Source: Tepidicella baoligensis
Lineage (GTDB): Bacteria; Pseudomonadota; Gammaproteobacteria; Burkholderiales; Burkholderiaceae_C
Direction: 5' to 3'
NCBI RefSeq assembly: GCF_013432195.1
Contig: NZ_JACCDB010000014.1
Location: 1 to 35,612, forward strand
DNA: 35,612 nt
Position 1 is the stretch's first letter. Each line of letters opens with the position of its first letter. The notes under the pieces were generated by a model that had not been told where the DNA came from, searched no databases, and saw nothing but the letters and a program-made list of their open reading frames with translations. Of this stretch, positions 16,058 to 23,632 are shown one piece after another. Made by a program: the position numbers and the translations under genes.

Positions 16058-18318
16058 GCGCTTCTGCGTCCAGTCCGCCGAGCGCAGCCAGCCGTCGCTG
16101 GCTCATGGGGCTGGGGCTGGTGTTCATGACCGGTGTCGCACTGGTCCTGTTTTTCCTGCTGACGCTGGCCACCGATCACCGGGCACTCGAGGCCGGGGGG
16201 TACACCAGCCTGGTGTGGCTCAACGTGGGCGTGGCGGCTGTGTTGGCCCTGGTGCTGCTGTGGCTGTCCATTCGACTGGCCAGCCGTTGGCGGCGCAAGC
16301 GCTTCGGCAGTCGTCTGCTGGTCAAGCTGGCGGCCATTTTCGCGCTGGTCGGCTGCTTGCCCGGCTTGCTGATCTATCTGGTGTCTTACCAGTTCGTCTC
16401 ACGGTCCATCGAAACCTGGTTCGATGTGCGCGTCGAGACCGCCCTGTCGGCAGGGCTGAATCTGGGCCGGACCACGCTGGATACCCTGGCCGCCGATTTG
16501 TCCGGCAAGACTCGTGCGGCTGCCGTGGGGCTCGGTGGGGTGGGTGATCTCGCGGCAGCCTTGGCGCTGGAGGGGTTGCGCGAGCAGTTGCAAGCCAGCG
16601 ATGTGATTCTGTGGAGCAGCGCGGGGCAGGCGATTGCCACGGCCGGCGAGTCCCGCTTCAATTTGGTGCCCGAGCGGCCCTCGGCCACTTTGCTGCGACA
16701 GGTTCGCAACCAGCGCGTGGTCGCCTTCATCGAGGGGCTGGAGGAACTGGAAGCCTTGGCCGACCCGCGGGAGGTGCTCGCCTTGCCGGTGCGGGAGCTC
16801 CCTCGGGTGCGGGTGATCGCGGCGGTCTCGCCTCCCAGCTTCGGGCTCGGTGGCGATGTGCGCTTTTTGCAGGTGACCATGCCGCTGCCGGCGGCCTTGG
16901 TGGCCGACGCCCTGGCCGTGCAGCTGGCGAACCGGGAATACCAGGAGCGGGCACTGGCCCGGGACGGGTTGCGCAGCATGTACATCGGGACACTCACGCT
17001 GGCGCTGTTTCTTTCCGTATTCGGTGCCGTGCTGCTCGCAGTGCTGCTGGGCAACCAGATTGTGCGCCCCCTGCTGGTGTTGGCCGAAGGCATGCGCGAT
17101 GTTGCCCGGGGAGACCTGACCCCGAAAGTGGCCCTGACTGCCCGAGACGAACTCGCCGGGCTGACCCGCACCTTCGCCCACATGACGCAGGAACTCCTGG
17201 AAGCCCGGCAGGCCGTGCAGCACAGCATCGGCCAGGTCGATGCCGCCCGCGCGAGCCTGCAAACCATCCTCGATAACCTCACCGCCGGCGTGGTGGTGCT
17301 CGATGCCCAGCACCGCGTGGTCAGCGCCAACCCGGGGGCTACACGCATCCTTCGCGTGCCGCTGGCGGCTCACTTGGGCGAGCCCCTGAGCGGGATACCG
17401 GGGCTGGAATCGTTTGGCCAGTGGGTGCAGCAGCAGTTCGACCGCTTTCTGTCCGATCAGTCCCACCACGAAGGGGGGCACTGGCAGCAGTCGATCGAAC
17501 TCCACGGTGGCCAGCACGCGCAAGAAGGGCAGGGGGTGACGCTGATTGCGCGCGGGGCCCTGCTGCCCAACGGCGACCACCTGCTCGTGTTCGATGACGT
17601 CTCCGAAATCATCTCGGCCCAGCGCGCCCAGGCTTGGGGGGAGGTGGCGCGGCGTCTCGCCCACGAAATCAAGAACCCCTTGACACCCATCCAGCTCTCC
17701 GCCGAGCGCTTGGCGATGAAATTGGAGCCCAAGCTGGAAGGCGCCGATCTCGCGGTGCTCAACAAATCGGTCAAGACCATTGTCGATCAAGTGGACGCGA
17801 TGAAGCGGCTGGTCAACGAGTTTCGTGACTATGCCCGCCTGCCAGCGGCCAGCCTGCAACCCCTGGATCTGAACGCCTTGGTACAAGAAATCGTTGGCCT
17901 GTACGAGGCAGCCGAAGTGCCGGTGCGGCTGGAACTGCAGCCCGAGGCTCCGCTGGTGTTGGCCGATCCCCAGCAGGTGCGGCAGGTGGTGCACAACCTG
18001 GTGCAAAACGCGCAGGACGCTACCCCGCCCGGTGCCGGTCCGGTGCTGCTGCGCATCCGAGTGTCTGAAGGCGGGCGCTGGGTGCGCCTGCAGGTGCTGG
18101 ACCACGGTCCAGGCTTCGCCGACGCCATCCTCAAGCGTGCCTTCGAGCCCTACGTGACGACCAAGCCCAAAGGCACGGGCCTTGGACTCGCCGTCGTCAA
18201 GAAGATCATGGACGAGCACGGCGGCCGGGTGGACATCGGTCAACGCCAGGACATCGATGGAACCCGTGGCGCGCAAGTATCGTTATCATTCAGGGTTGCA
18301 AATCTGCAACAGGGTTGA
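16054..18318 (+). CDS. NtrY-like membrane sensor histidine kinase
   Basis: This is the sensor of a two-component pair with the regulator at 18347. The 754-residue product has transmembrane helices at about 16-41, 52-72 and 89-112, an extracytoplasmic or sensory region, a fourth helix at about 311-335, and a HAMP domain (about 332-380). A PAS domain starts near 405 (LDNLTAGVVVLDAQHRVVSAN). The HisKA phosphoacceptor is H537 in LAHEIKNPLTPIQLSAERL, and the HATPase has an N box (NLVQNAQDA), DHGPGFAD and TKPKGTGLGLAVVKK. This is the NtrY arrangement. I chose ATG 16054, overlapping the DUF4390 stop as ATGA. NtrY is linked to nitrogen or redox sensing in other bacteria; the signal here is unknown. 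Confidence 0.92.
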   Translation: MSASASSPPSAASRRWLMGLGLVFMTGVALVLFFLLTLATDHRALEAGGYTSLVWLNVGVAAVLALVLLWLSIRLASRWRRKRFGSRLLVKLAAIFALVGCLPGLLIYLVSYQFVSRSIETWFDVRVETALSAGLNLGRTTLDTLAADLSGKTRAAAVGLGGVGDLAAALALEGLREQLQASDVILWSSAGQAIATAGESRFNLVPERPSATLLRQVRNQRVVAFIEGLEELEALADPREVLALPVRELPRVRVIAAVSPPSFGLGGDVRFLQVTMPLPAALVADALAVQLANREYQERALARDGLRSMYIGTLTLALFLSVFGAVLLAVLLGNQIVRPLLVLAEGMRDVARGDLTPKVALTARDELAGLTRTFAHMTQELLEARQAVQHSIGQVDAARASLQTILDNLTAGVVVLDAQHRVVSANPGATRILRVPLAAHLGEPLSGIPGLESFGQWVQQQFDRFLSDQSHHEGGHWQQSIELHGGQHAQEGQGVTLIARGALLPNGDHLLVFDDVSEIISAQRAQAWGEVARRLAHEIKNPLTPIQLSAERLAMKLEPKLEGADLAVLNKSVKTIVDQVDAMKRLVNEFRDYARLPAASLQPLDLNALVQEIVGLYEAAEVPVRLELQPEAPLVLADPQQVRQVVHNLVQNAQDATPPGAGPVLLRIRVSEGGRWVRLQVLDHGPGFADAILKRAFEPYVTTKPKGTGLGLAVVKKIMDEHGGRVDIGQRQDIDGTRGAQVSLSFRVANLQQG

Positions 18319-18346
18319 GCAGTCCCCGGAAAGCAAGCGGCGCAGC

Positions 18347-19024
18347 ATGGCAAACATATTGGTGGTTGACGATGAACTCGGGATCCGCGACTTGTTGTTC
18401 GAAATCCTGAACGACGAGGGGCACGCAGTGGAGTTGGCTGAGAACGCCGCCCAGGCGCGCGAACTGCGTGCGCAGTACCGTCCCGATCTGGTGCTGCTCG
18501 ACATCTGGATGCCAGATACCGACGGTGTGACCCTGCTCAAGGAGTGGTCCGCCAGCGGCTTGCTGACCATGCCGGTGATCATGATGAGTGGGCACGCCAC
18601 CATCGATACGGCGGTGGAGGCGACGCGCATCGGCGCCATGGCCTTCCTGGAAAAGCCGATCACGATGCAGAAGCTGTTGCAAGCGGTGGAGAAGGGGCTG
18701 AACCGGGCCATGGCGCGTCCGATCACGCCACCCAAGCTGGCGGTCCCCACTGCAGTGGCCGCGGAAGTCCAGCCCCCAGCGGGTGAGGTGCGCCTGCCCG
18801 CAGTCCAGGACGGCGACACCTCGGTGCAGACCTTCGATCTGGATGTCCCCCTGCGCGACGCGCGTGATGCCTTCGAAAAAGCCTATTTCGAGTTTCATCT
18901 GGCCAAGGAAAACGGCTCCATGACCCGCGTGGCCGAAAAGACCGGCCTGGAACGAACCCATCTGTATCGCAAGCTCAAACAACTCGGCGTGGATCTCAGC
19001 CGCGCCAAGCGCGGCGCCGTCTGA
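18347..19024 (+). CDS. NtrX-like response regulator lacking an AAA+ domain
   Basis: This is the partner regulator of the NtrY-like kinase. The 225-residue product has a receiver domain (1 to about 120) with the acidic pair D8 and D9, phosphoacceptor D52 (LVLLDIWMPD), the switch serine in MMSGHA and the lysine in EKP. A proline/alanine-rich linker (about 125-165) leads to a C-terminal Fis-type helix-turn-helix (SMTRVAEKTGLERTHLYRKLKQLGVD). Classical NtrX/NtrC proteins carry a sigma54-interacting AAA+ domain between these parts. None is present, so this protein cannot activate sigma54 polymerase in the usual way. The ATG lies 28 bases after the kinase stop. Confidence 0.9.
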   Translation: MANILVVDDELGIRDLLFEILNDEGHAVELAENAAQARELRAQYRPDLVLLDIWMPDTDGVTLLKEWSASGLLTMPVIMMSGHATIDTAVEATRIGAMAFLEKPITMQKLLQAVEKGLNRAMARPITPPKLAVPTAVAAEVQPPAGEVRLPAVQDGDTSVQTFDLDVPLRDARDAFEKAYFEFHLAKENGSMTRVAEKTGLERTHLYRKLKQLGVDLSRAKRGAV

Positions 19025-19035
19025 GCCGCTTTCTG

Positions 19036-19044
19036 TGTTATAGT
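19036..19044 (+). promoter_or_regulatory. Candidate promoter for tRNA-Phe
   Basis: TATAGT (19039-19044) is preceded by TG at 19036-19037, an extended -10 element, and lies 9 bases before the mature tRNA-Phe 5' end. No convincing -35 is visible upstream, where the ntrX coding end lies. Confidence 0.5.
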
Positions 19045-19053
19045 AGTGGTCTT

Positions 19054-19129
19054 GGCCCGGTAGCTCAGTTGGTAGAGCAGCGGATTGAAAATCCGCGTGT
19101 CGGTGGTTCGATTCCGCCCCAGGCCACCA
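19054..19129 (+). tRNA. pheT: tRNA-Phe (anticodon GAA), acceptor stem mismatch
   Basis: This is a 76-nt cloverleaf with the CCA encoded. The anticodon loop TTGAAAA gives GAA at 19087-19089, and the T stem GGTGG/CCGCC is closed with one G·U. The acceptor 5' strand is GGCCCGG (19054-19060) but the 3' strand is CCAGGCC (19119-19125), which leaves C5 (19058) opposite A68 (19121) as a C·A mismatch. All other stems are intact. The mismatch suggests that the 3' half came from elsewhere, for example an integrating element. Confidence 0.95.
19093..19129. other. Candidate left attachment site (tRNA-Phe 3' end)
   Basis: The chromosomal core block ends at tRNA-Phe and mobile-element genes begin within 310 bases of it. 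The acceptor mismatch at 19121 lies in the 3' part that elements usually carry as an identity segment. No second copy of this tRNA 3' end is seen elsewhere in the window, so the right boundary would lie beyond base 35612. No tyrosine integrase is visible next to the tRNA, which weakens the case. Confidence 0.3.
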
Positions 19130-19134
19130 TATTC

Positions 19135-19164
19135 AAAGCCCAACCCTTCTCGGTTGGGCTTTTT
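19135..19164 (+). terminator. Intrinsic terminator after tRNA-Phe
   Basis: AAAGCCCAACC (19135-19145) pairs with GGTTGGGCTTT (19152-19162) around a six-base loop and runs into Ts (19160-19164). It is 5 bases past the tRNA CCA and should end the tRNA transcript. Confidence 0.88.
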
Positions 19165-19204
19165 CACATCTGGGCTTCCCCAGGCTGTGCGCGGTTTGCG
19201 TCGA

Positions 19205-19331
19205 TTCTGCGTGTGCTACAGGCCCCGGCAGGCCAGCCACAAGGCGCCTACTTACCGGCCTAGTTTGACCCTTTTCCGCTCTCGGTTCTCAAAAAATATC
19301 CGAGAACTTCGCCAGCCGAGCACACGCAGAA
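19205..19331. repeat. 13-bp perfect inverted repeat around an inner short inverted repeat
   Basis: TTCTGCGTGTGCT (19205-19217) is exactly inverted as AGCACACGCAGAA (19319-19331). Between the arms, GTTCTC (19285-19290) is inverted as GAGAAC (19302-19307) around an A/T-rich core. The interval has no gene; it lies just inside the presumed left end of the element. Its function is unknown; a recombination, replication or structured-RNA role is possible. Confidence 0.6.
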
Positions 19332-19371
19332 ACCCTTTCACGACAAGCGCTTGCTACCGAAGTGCTGCACT

Positions 19372-19412
19372 GGGTTCGACGCATAGACCACCTGCCGCCA
19401 ATAGTCGAACCC
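19372..19412. repeat. 9-bp inverted repeat downstream of the DUF2188 gene
   Basis: GGGTTCGAC (19372-19380) is inverted as GTCGAACCC (19404-19412). On the minus strand this hairpin would lie after the DUF2188 stop, but no T run accompanies it, so a terminator role is doubtful. A 9-bp match in this small region could be chance. Confidence 0.35.
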
Positions 19413-19434
19413 GATGCCTGCATGGCGGTGATCG

Positions 19435-19659
19435 TCAGCCCTTGGGCGGGTGAGGATCATTGCCGTAGCTGTTGCGCTCGCGGATGCGACCATCCTCACC
19501 ATGAATCAGCACTTCGCTGCGCTGGTTGATGGCGATGTCCCGGGCGGCACGTTCGGCCTCGGACTGGGTGCGGTGATGCGAGGTGTCTCGCTGGTTGCGT
19601 TCGCCACGGACGGCCCAGCCGTCGTCGCGCTTCACTACGTGTTGGTTCTTGCCGGCCAT
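19435..19659 (-). CDS. DUF2188 domain protein
   Basis: This 74-residue protein is almost entirely one DUF2188 domain: KNQHVVKRDDGWAVRGE, then RTQSEAERAARDIAINQRSEVLIHGEDGRIRERNSYGNDP. The family is common in mobile elements and proteobacterial genomes and has no proven biochemical function. A GAAAGGA ribosome site precedes the ATG on the minus strand. It is the last gene of the leftward operon, 62 bases beyond the stop of the 324-residue zinc-ribbon protein, and the first gene inside the element from the tRNA-Phe side. Confidence 0.85.
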   Translation of the reverse strand: MAGKNQHVVKRDDGWAVRGERNQRDTSHHRTQSEAERAARDIAINQRSEVLIHGEDGRIRERNSYGNDPHPPKG

Positions 19660-19721
19660 TTCAAAATCCTTTCAAGGTTGGGTGGATGCTGTACATCGGG
19701 TGCGAAGAGGGATCGGTTCAG

Positions 19722-20696
19722 TCACCCCCTTTCCAAAATCACGAACTCAGGCTTGAGCCAGTAGTGCCCCTTGTCGTCTTTGTCGACGAAGGTGGCGTAG
19801 ACCTGCTTATGCCGCTTGAAAATGTCTGCAGTCCGGAAGCTGGCACCAGGCTCGAGGCCGAGCCCTGCAGCGATGTGTCGCTTGTGCACCTCGTCCCCAT
19901 CGGCGTCTTCCAGGACCTTCAGGAACAGGTAGACCTGAGGCGACAGATCGATTGCCTGACCATCAATCAGCGCGACACGCTGCGTGTGCATCAGACGCAG
20001 GGAGGTCTCCGCCGATTCCTGCACCGGTGCCGGACGAGTCAGGTACGCCTCCAAGTTCTCGATCACCAGACCAGCCTTGCGGATGTGGGCGATGGCCCGC
20101 AGCGGCACCAGAAGGCGATCGCTCAAGGCAGTCCCGACCAGGGATGTTGGATCATCCGATGTGATGATCACCTCGGCACCGGGTGCGACCAATTGCGTCA
20201 GCTTGGCCGCCAACTGCTCGGGCATCGCACTCAGGCGTCGCGCAAAAAACACCGTGTGACGGCGGCGCCGATGTTCGAACTCACCCAGCCGCCACAAGAC
20301 GTTGTCGACGATCGGCTCGACGGCATAGCGCGGGGCCAACCCCAATCCTGCTGACAACCACTTGGCCAGCTTCTGCGGTTGCACCTGCCAAAAGTGCGCC
20401 TGTTGATTCGCCAGTCCGACCCAACCGCATTCCGGGCAGTAGCCGCGATAGGGTTGCGAATCTGGCGCGGTGTGTGGCTGCGGCCGCATGGCCTCGGTGC
20501 CGCACTCCGGGCAGAGGATGTCCAGTGCCCGCTCGCGGCTGACGGCGATGGCGTCCAGGGCCAGCAGATGGCCATAGAACCCGGGCCGGCTCGAAAGCCA
20601 GACCGCGTCGGGGGAGATCAGCATGTCTTCACGCTCGAGCAGGCGGCAGATCTCGGCCAGCCCCTGGTCGTTCATGACCGCGACCGCCTCATTCAT
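19722..20696 (-). CDS. Unrecognised protein: zinc ribbon plus C-terminal winged-helix-like domain
   Basis: I do not recognise this 324-residue protein as a named family. It has a four-cysteine zinc-ribbon pattern, C62-x2-C65 and C87-x2-C90, in two CPECG knuckles. The region at about 100-230 is mixed and has RRRRHTVFFARRL. The C-terminal segment from about residue 245 (RVALIDGQAIDLSPQVYLFLKVLEDADGDEVHKRHIA ending GHYWLKPEFV) resembles an OmpR/PhoB-type winged helix. The start at 20696 (MNEAVAVM) overlaps the stop of the 411-residue gene by 8 bases, indicating translational coupling. A nucleic-acid-binding role is likely, but this is inference from motifs. Confidence 0.75.
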   Translation of the reverse strand: MNEAVAVMNDQGLAEICRLLEREDMLISPDAVWLSSRPGFYGHLLALDAIAVSRERALDILCPECGTEAMRPQPHTAPDSQPYRGYCPECGWVGLANQQAHFWQVQPQKLAKWLSAGLGLAPRYAVEPIVDNVLWRLGEFEHRRRRHTVFFARRLSAMPEQLAAKLTQLVAPGAEVIITSDDPTSLVGTALSDRLLVPLRAIAHIRKAGLVIENLEAYLTRPAPVQESAETSLRLMHTQRVALIDGQAIDLSPQVYLFLKVLEDADGDEVHKRHIAAGLGLEPGASFRTADIFKRHKQVYATFVDKDDKGHYWLKPEFVILERG

Positions 20697-21924
20697 GCAT
20701 GACTCCTTCGGCTTCCTCCGCCAGCTTGGCCGTCGCGGGTGACTGCATGACACCCAGTGCGCGCAGCAGCGATTCCACCAGCCGGGCGTCAGCCTCTTCC
20801 ATGTCCCGCAGATTGCTAATCCCGCTTTGCTTGAGATCGATGTGCAGCACCCGGCTGGCTTTTCCCGGCTGCAGCGGCTCGAAGTACAGCGAGACAACGG
20901 CGTCGATGATGTTGAAGCCTTGTCCCATCAGGATGGGACTGATTTGCTGAGCAGCGAGACAGGCCAGCACATCGGGCGCGTCTTTCTCCCCCGGCGGCTT
21001 GATCTGGTAGTCGCAGATCGGGGGATGGATGGCCCGCACTTTCGCCTGTGACAAACGGATGCGCTCAACCCGGTGTGCCGCCAGGTCACATTCGCGGTCA
21101 TCGAAAAGCTCGAAGCCATCCCGCAGACGGTTCAGTAAAAACATCGGCTTCTCGATGTCCTGGGGCTGCAGCACCTGCTTGAATACATGCTTGCCGAGGT
21201 GCTCCAGCAAGGTCTGCTGTGTCTTGGCACCACCGGGCGCCAGCACATCAATCACCCCGCTGGCCGGGTAGATGACGACATCCATGGCCATGGGTGGTCT
21301 GACGTCACGCCAGTGCGCCCGGTTGTCGTCGCCAAATTCAAGCTGACGCTGGGCGTTGTCCTCAATGAGGATGCCCAGTTGCACGCCACCATCCAGATGC
21401 CGGTCCAAGGTGTCGATCTGACAGGCGCGCGGCGTCCCCTTGCTCGGCGTGAATGCGGTGGCCAGTGCCACCTCGAGGGCGCGAATGTCTTCCTGGCCAC
21501 GGAACAGCGCATCGACGGGCGGCACCTGCAAGCGTTTCCACCCACGCTTGCCAATGCGCAGGCTCACCGCGTAGATCGCCTCGGCCGTGGCGAATAGGTC
21601 AGGCCAGTTGGCCATGACCCACAAGGCGCGCTCGGCATCGCTGGAGAATTTCGTGAAATCCTCGTGGATCGCGGAGTCCGGTGGGGCGGTGTTGCGCAGG
21701 GCATCGACACCACGCCCGTTGGCCAAGTCATGCACGCGCCGCATCTCGGCGTACAACACCTCTCGTTGGACGGTAGGCAGGGCATCGATGATCTCAGTAA
21801 CGGCATTGACCAGCTTATCGTCGACAGGATCGGCGGGCAGTTCCAACTTGCGAGACTGCAGGTAGAACTTCCAGGCGTGCGCTGGGACTTGGCGGATGAG
21901 TTGGCGGTAGTTGAAGGCGGCCAT
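20689..21924 (-). CDS. Unrecognised 411-residue protein of the leftward operon
   Basis: No family is recognised. The N-terminus (MAAFNYRQLIRQVPAHAWKFYLQSR) reads as helical. The middle contains WRDVRPPMAMDVVIYPASGVIDVLAPGGAKTQQ, which looks like beta strands. The C-terminal part has FEPLQPGKASRVLHIDLKQSGISNLRDMEE and ends in an acidic helix. No transmembrane segment, signal peptide, Walker motif or nuclease motif is visible. It starts at ATG 21924 with AAGGA upstream and leads the operon 411 aa–324 aa–DUF2188, facing the XRE/ImmA genes across a 267-base gap. It may be an effector or regulator controlled by that pair; the function is unknown. Confidence 0.75.
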   Translation of the reverse strand: MAAFNYRQLIRQVPAHAWKFYLQSRKLELPADPVDDKLVNAVTEIIDALPTVQREVLYAEMRRVHDLANGRGVDALRNTAPPDSAIHEDFTKFSSDAERALWVMANWPDLFATAEAIYAVSLRIGKRGWKRLQVPPVDALFRGQEDIRALEVALATAFTPSKGTPRACQIDTLDRHLDGGVQLGILIEDNAQRQLEFGDDNRAHWRDVRPPMAMDVVIYPASGVIDVLAPGGAKTQQTLLEHLGKHVFKQVLQPQDIEKPMFLLNRLRDGFELFDDRECDLAAHRVERIRLSQAKVRAIHPPICDYQIKPPGEKDAPDVLACLAAQQISPILMGQGFNIIDAVVSLYFEPLQPGKASRVLHIDLKQSGISNLRDMEEADARLVESLLRALGVMQSPATAKLAEEAEGVMHE

Positions 21925-22063
21925 CTTGTTTTTCCTTTTTGCTGGGCCGCCGTGCCGATGACTTCTTGTGTGCGCGAGAGGCCTGGGTTGGTTACACTGT
22001 TCTCAACACCGTATTGCACAACAAAGCAAAATGTATTTGTTCGCTATATCGGGTGTTTGATGG

Positions 22064-22092
22064 AATTTAACGGTGGATGATTGTGTTGTCAA
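22064..22092 (-). promoter_or_regulatory. Sigma70-type promoter for the leftward operon
   Basis: On the minus strand a perfect -35 TTGACA (22087-22092) is separated by 17 bp from TAAATT (22064-22069), a good -10 match. It would give a leader of about 130 bases before the ATG at 21924. It lies within the divergent intergenic region (21925-22191), so an operator for the XRE protein is plausible there. The surrounding stretch is more AT-rich than the neighbouring genes. Confidence 0.55.
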
Positions 22093-22191
22093 GCCGGTGC
22101 GGATTCGTTCGAAATAACGTAATATCTCGGTCTGTGCAAAACGCTACCCGTCCCCCTGTTCGCGTGGGGCTGAGAGAACACAGGAGAAACC

Positions 22192-22518
22192 GTGGCAACC
22201 CCACTGGGTGACAAAATTCGCAGACTGCGCCGTGAGCAGAAGTTGAGTCTCGACGCACTGGCCGCCGCAGCCGGCATGAGCAAGAGCTATCTGTGGGAGT
22301 TGGAGAACAACGACGATGCCAACCCCACCATGGAAAAACTGGCCAGCATCGCCGCTGTCCTGAACGTCACGCCAGAGTTCCTGGCGCACAACGAGCTGGC
22401 AGACCAGCCGGAGGACGCCTTCGACAAGGCGTTCTTCCGCAACTACAAGACGCTAAAGCCCGAGACCAAGCATCAGCTCCTTGAGATCCTGAAGACCCTC
22501 AAGAAAACCCAAGGATGA
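22192..22518 (+). CDS. XRE-family helix-turn-helix regulator
   Basis: This 108-residue DNA-binding protein has the Cro/CI HTH at about residues 7-62: LGDKIRRLRREQKLSLDALAAAAGMSKSYLWELENN, then NPTMEKLASIAAVLNVTPEFL. A helical C-terminal tail may mediate dimerisation or contact with the peptidase. It starts at GTG 22192 after CAGGAG. Its TGA overlaps the ATG of the ImmA/IrrE-type gene (ATGA), a coupling typical of repressor–antirepressor protease pairs. It probably represses its own and the divergent promoter. Confidence 0.92.
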   Translation: MATPLGDKIRRLRREQKLSLDALAAAAGMSKSYLWELENNDDANPTMEKLASIAAVLNVTPEFLAHNELADQPEDAFDKAFFRNYKTLKPETKHQLLEILKTLKKTQG

Positions 22519-23471
22519 GTGCCCCGCCCAACAAGCCGGCGCCTTGGGCCAACCGGCTGAACAAGCTCTTGGATCAGTTTCACGCCGTCCATGGAGGCGA
22601 CCGATTCCCGGTCGATGTGGAAGCGCTGATTCGGGAAGTGCCGGGTACTTTCCAGACCGGCGAGCCGATCACCATTCAGGGCGAGGCAATGGACCCGGAG
22701 TTCGAGGGGGCGCTGTTCAACCTGAATGCCGATGCGCCGGGCAAGGGCAACTGGGCCATCATCTACAACCAGGCGATCAGCTCACCGGGGCGAATCCGCT
22801 TCACGCTGGCACACGAGCTGGGGCATTACCTGGTGCATCGCCATCTGCAGACGTCTTTCAACTGCAGCGAGGTGGACACCACTCAGTGGGACAGCGACGA
22901 GCGAAAGATTGAGTCCGAAGCGAACACGTTTGCGTCCTACCTGCTGATGCCTGCGGATGATTTCCGTCGGCAGATCCACGGGGCAACCATCGATCTGGAC
23001 GTGCTCGGTGCATGCGCGGATCGGTATGGCGTGTCCATGACGTCGGCCATACTGAAGTGGCTCGAGCTCACGCCCCACCGTGCGGTGCTGGTCATGTCCC
23101 AGAACGGGATCGTCCAGTGGGCTTCCGGCAGCGGGTCCGGCAAGTGGCTCTCCATCTCTCTGAACAAACGGCTGGCCAATGGTCAGCGACGGCCACTTCC
23201 CGCAAGGAGTGCCACCCGCTTGGACACCGATACCAATGTCGATCGACTAGGCACCCCGATCGATGCACGCATCTGGTTCCCACAGGAGCCCGATGGCATG
23301 GTGGCGCGGGAGATGCGCATCGCGTCTGATCTCTATCGTCAAACGATGACCCTGTTGATCCTCCCGCCCGAGGTCAAACCTTGGGAGCGCAACCAGACGG
23401 ACGATGACGACGACGGCCTTGAAAACACCTTCGATCGTTTCGTCCGCAACGGTCAACCGCCGGTGCGCTGA
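22515..23471 (+). CDS. ImmA/IrrE-family zinc metallopeptidase
   Basis: ImmA/IrrE (DUF955-type) peptidases such as ImmA of ICEBs1 cleave a partner XRE repressor to derepress a mobile element. The 318-residue product has the zinc motif HELGH at H100-H104 with catalytic E101, and a downstream E/N-rich ligand helix (ESEANTFASYLLMP, E133-N137) as in the family. A C-terminal extension of about 140 residues follows, with an acidic DDDDDG stretch near its end. It is translationally coupled to the XRE gene. A role as protease antirepressor, or as toxin in an XRE–peptidase toxin–antitoxin pair, is inferred from family knowledge. Confidence 0.9.
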   Translation: MSAPPNKPAPWANRLNKLLDQFHAVHGGDRFPVDVEALIREVPGTFQTGEPITIQGEAMDPEFEGALFNLNADAPGKGNWAIIYNQAISSPGRIRFTLAHELGHYLVHRHLQTSFNCSEVDTTQWDSDERKIESEANTFASYLLMPADDFRRQIHGATIDLDVLGACADRYGVSMTSAILKWLELTPHRAVLVMSQNGIVQWASGSGSGKWLSISLNKRLANGQRRPLPARSATRLDTDTNVDRLGTPIDARIWFPQEPDGMVAREMRIASDLYRQTMTLLILPPEVKPWERNQTDDDDDGLENTFDRFVRNGQPPVR

Positions 23472-23632
23472 CGGCACGGCCGGATGGTTCGGTGGCGTTT
23501 GTCACCAGCAAGCGCCCATCCGCAACGGCTAACCTCCGTTCGCAATCACCCGCAGCAGGCCGCAATTCCCTGCTCGGAAATCCGGTGGCCAGCCGGTGAA
23601 ATGGTGGCAGTTTTTCATCACGAAAGCCTGCC

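Noticed and set aside
16399-18276. 625-codon open frame antisense to the sensor kinase
   Set aside because: It has no ribosome site or recognisable domain, and the + strand kinase is fully supported by motifs.
18895-19167. Minus-strand frame containing GRNRTTDTRIFNPLLYQLSY
   Set aside because: This is the common spurious protein read across the antisense strand of tRNA-Phe.
22014-22139. TTGCACA inverted at 22014-22020 and 22133-22139 in the divergent intergenic region, as a possible XRE operator
   Set aside because: A 7-bp inverted match is expected about twice by chance in 267 bases, and the flanks do not extend the symmetry.
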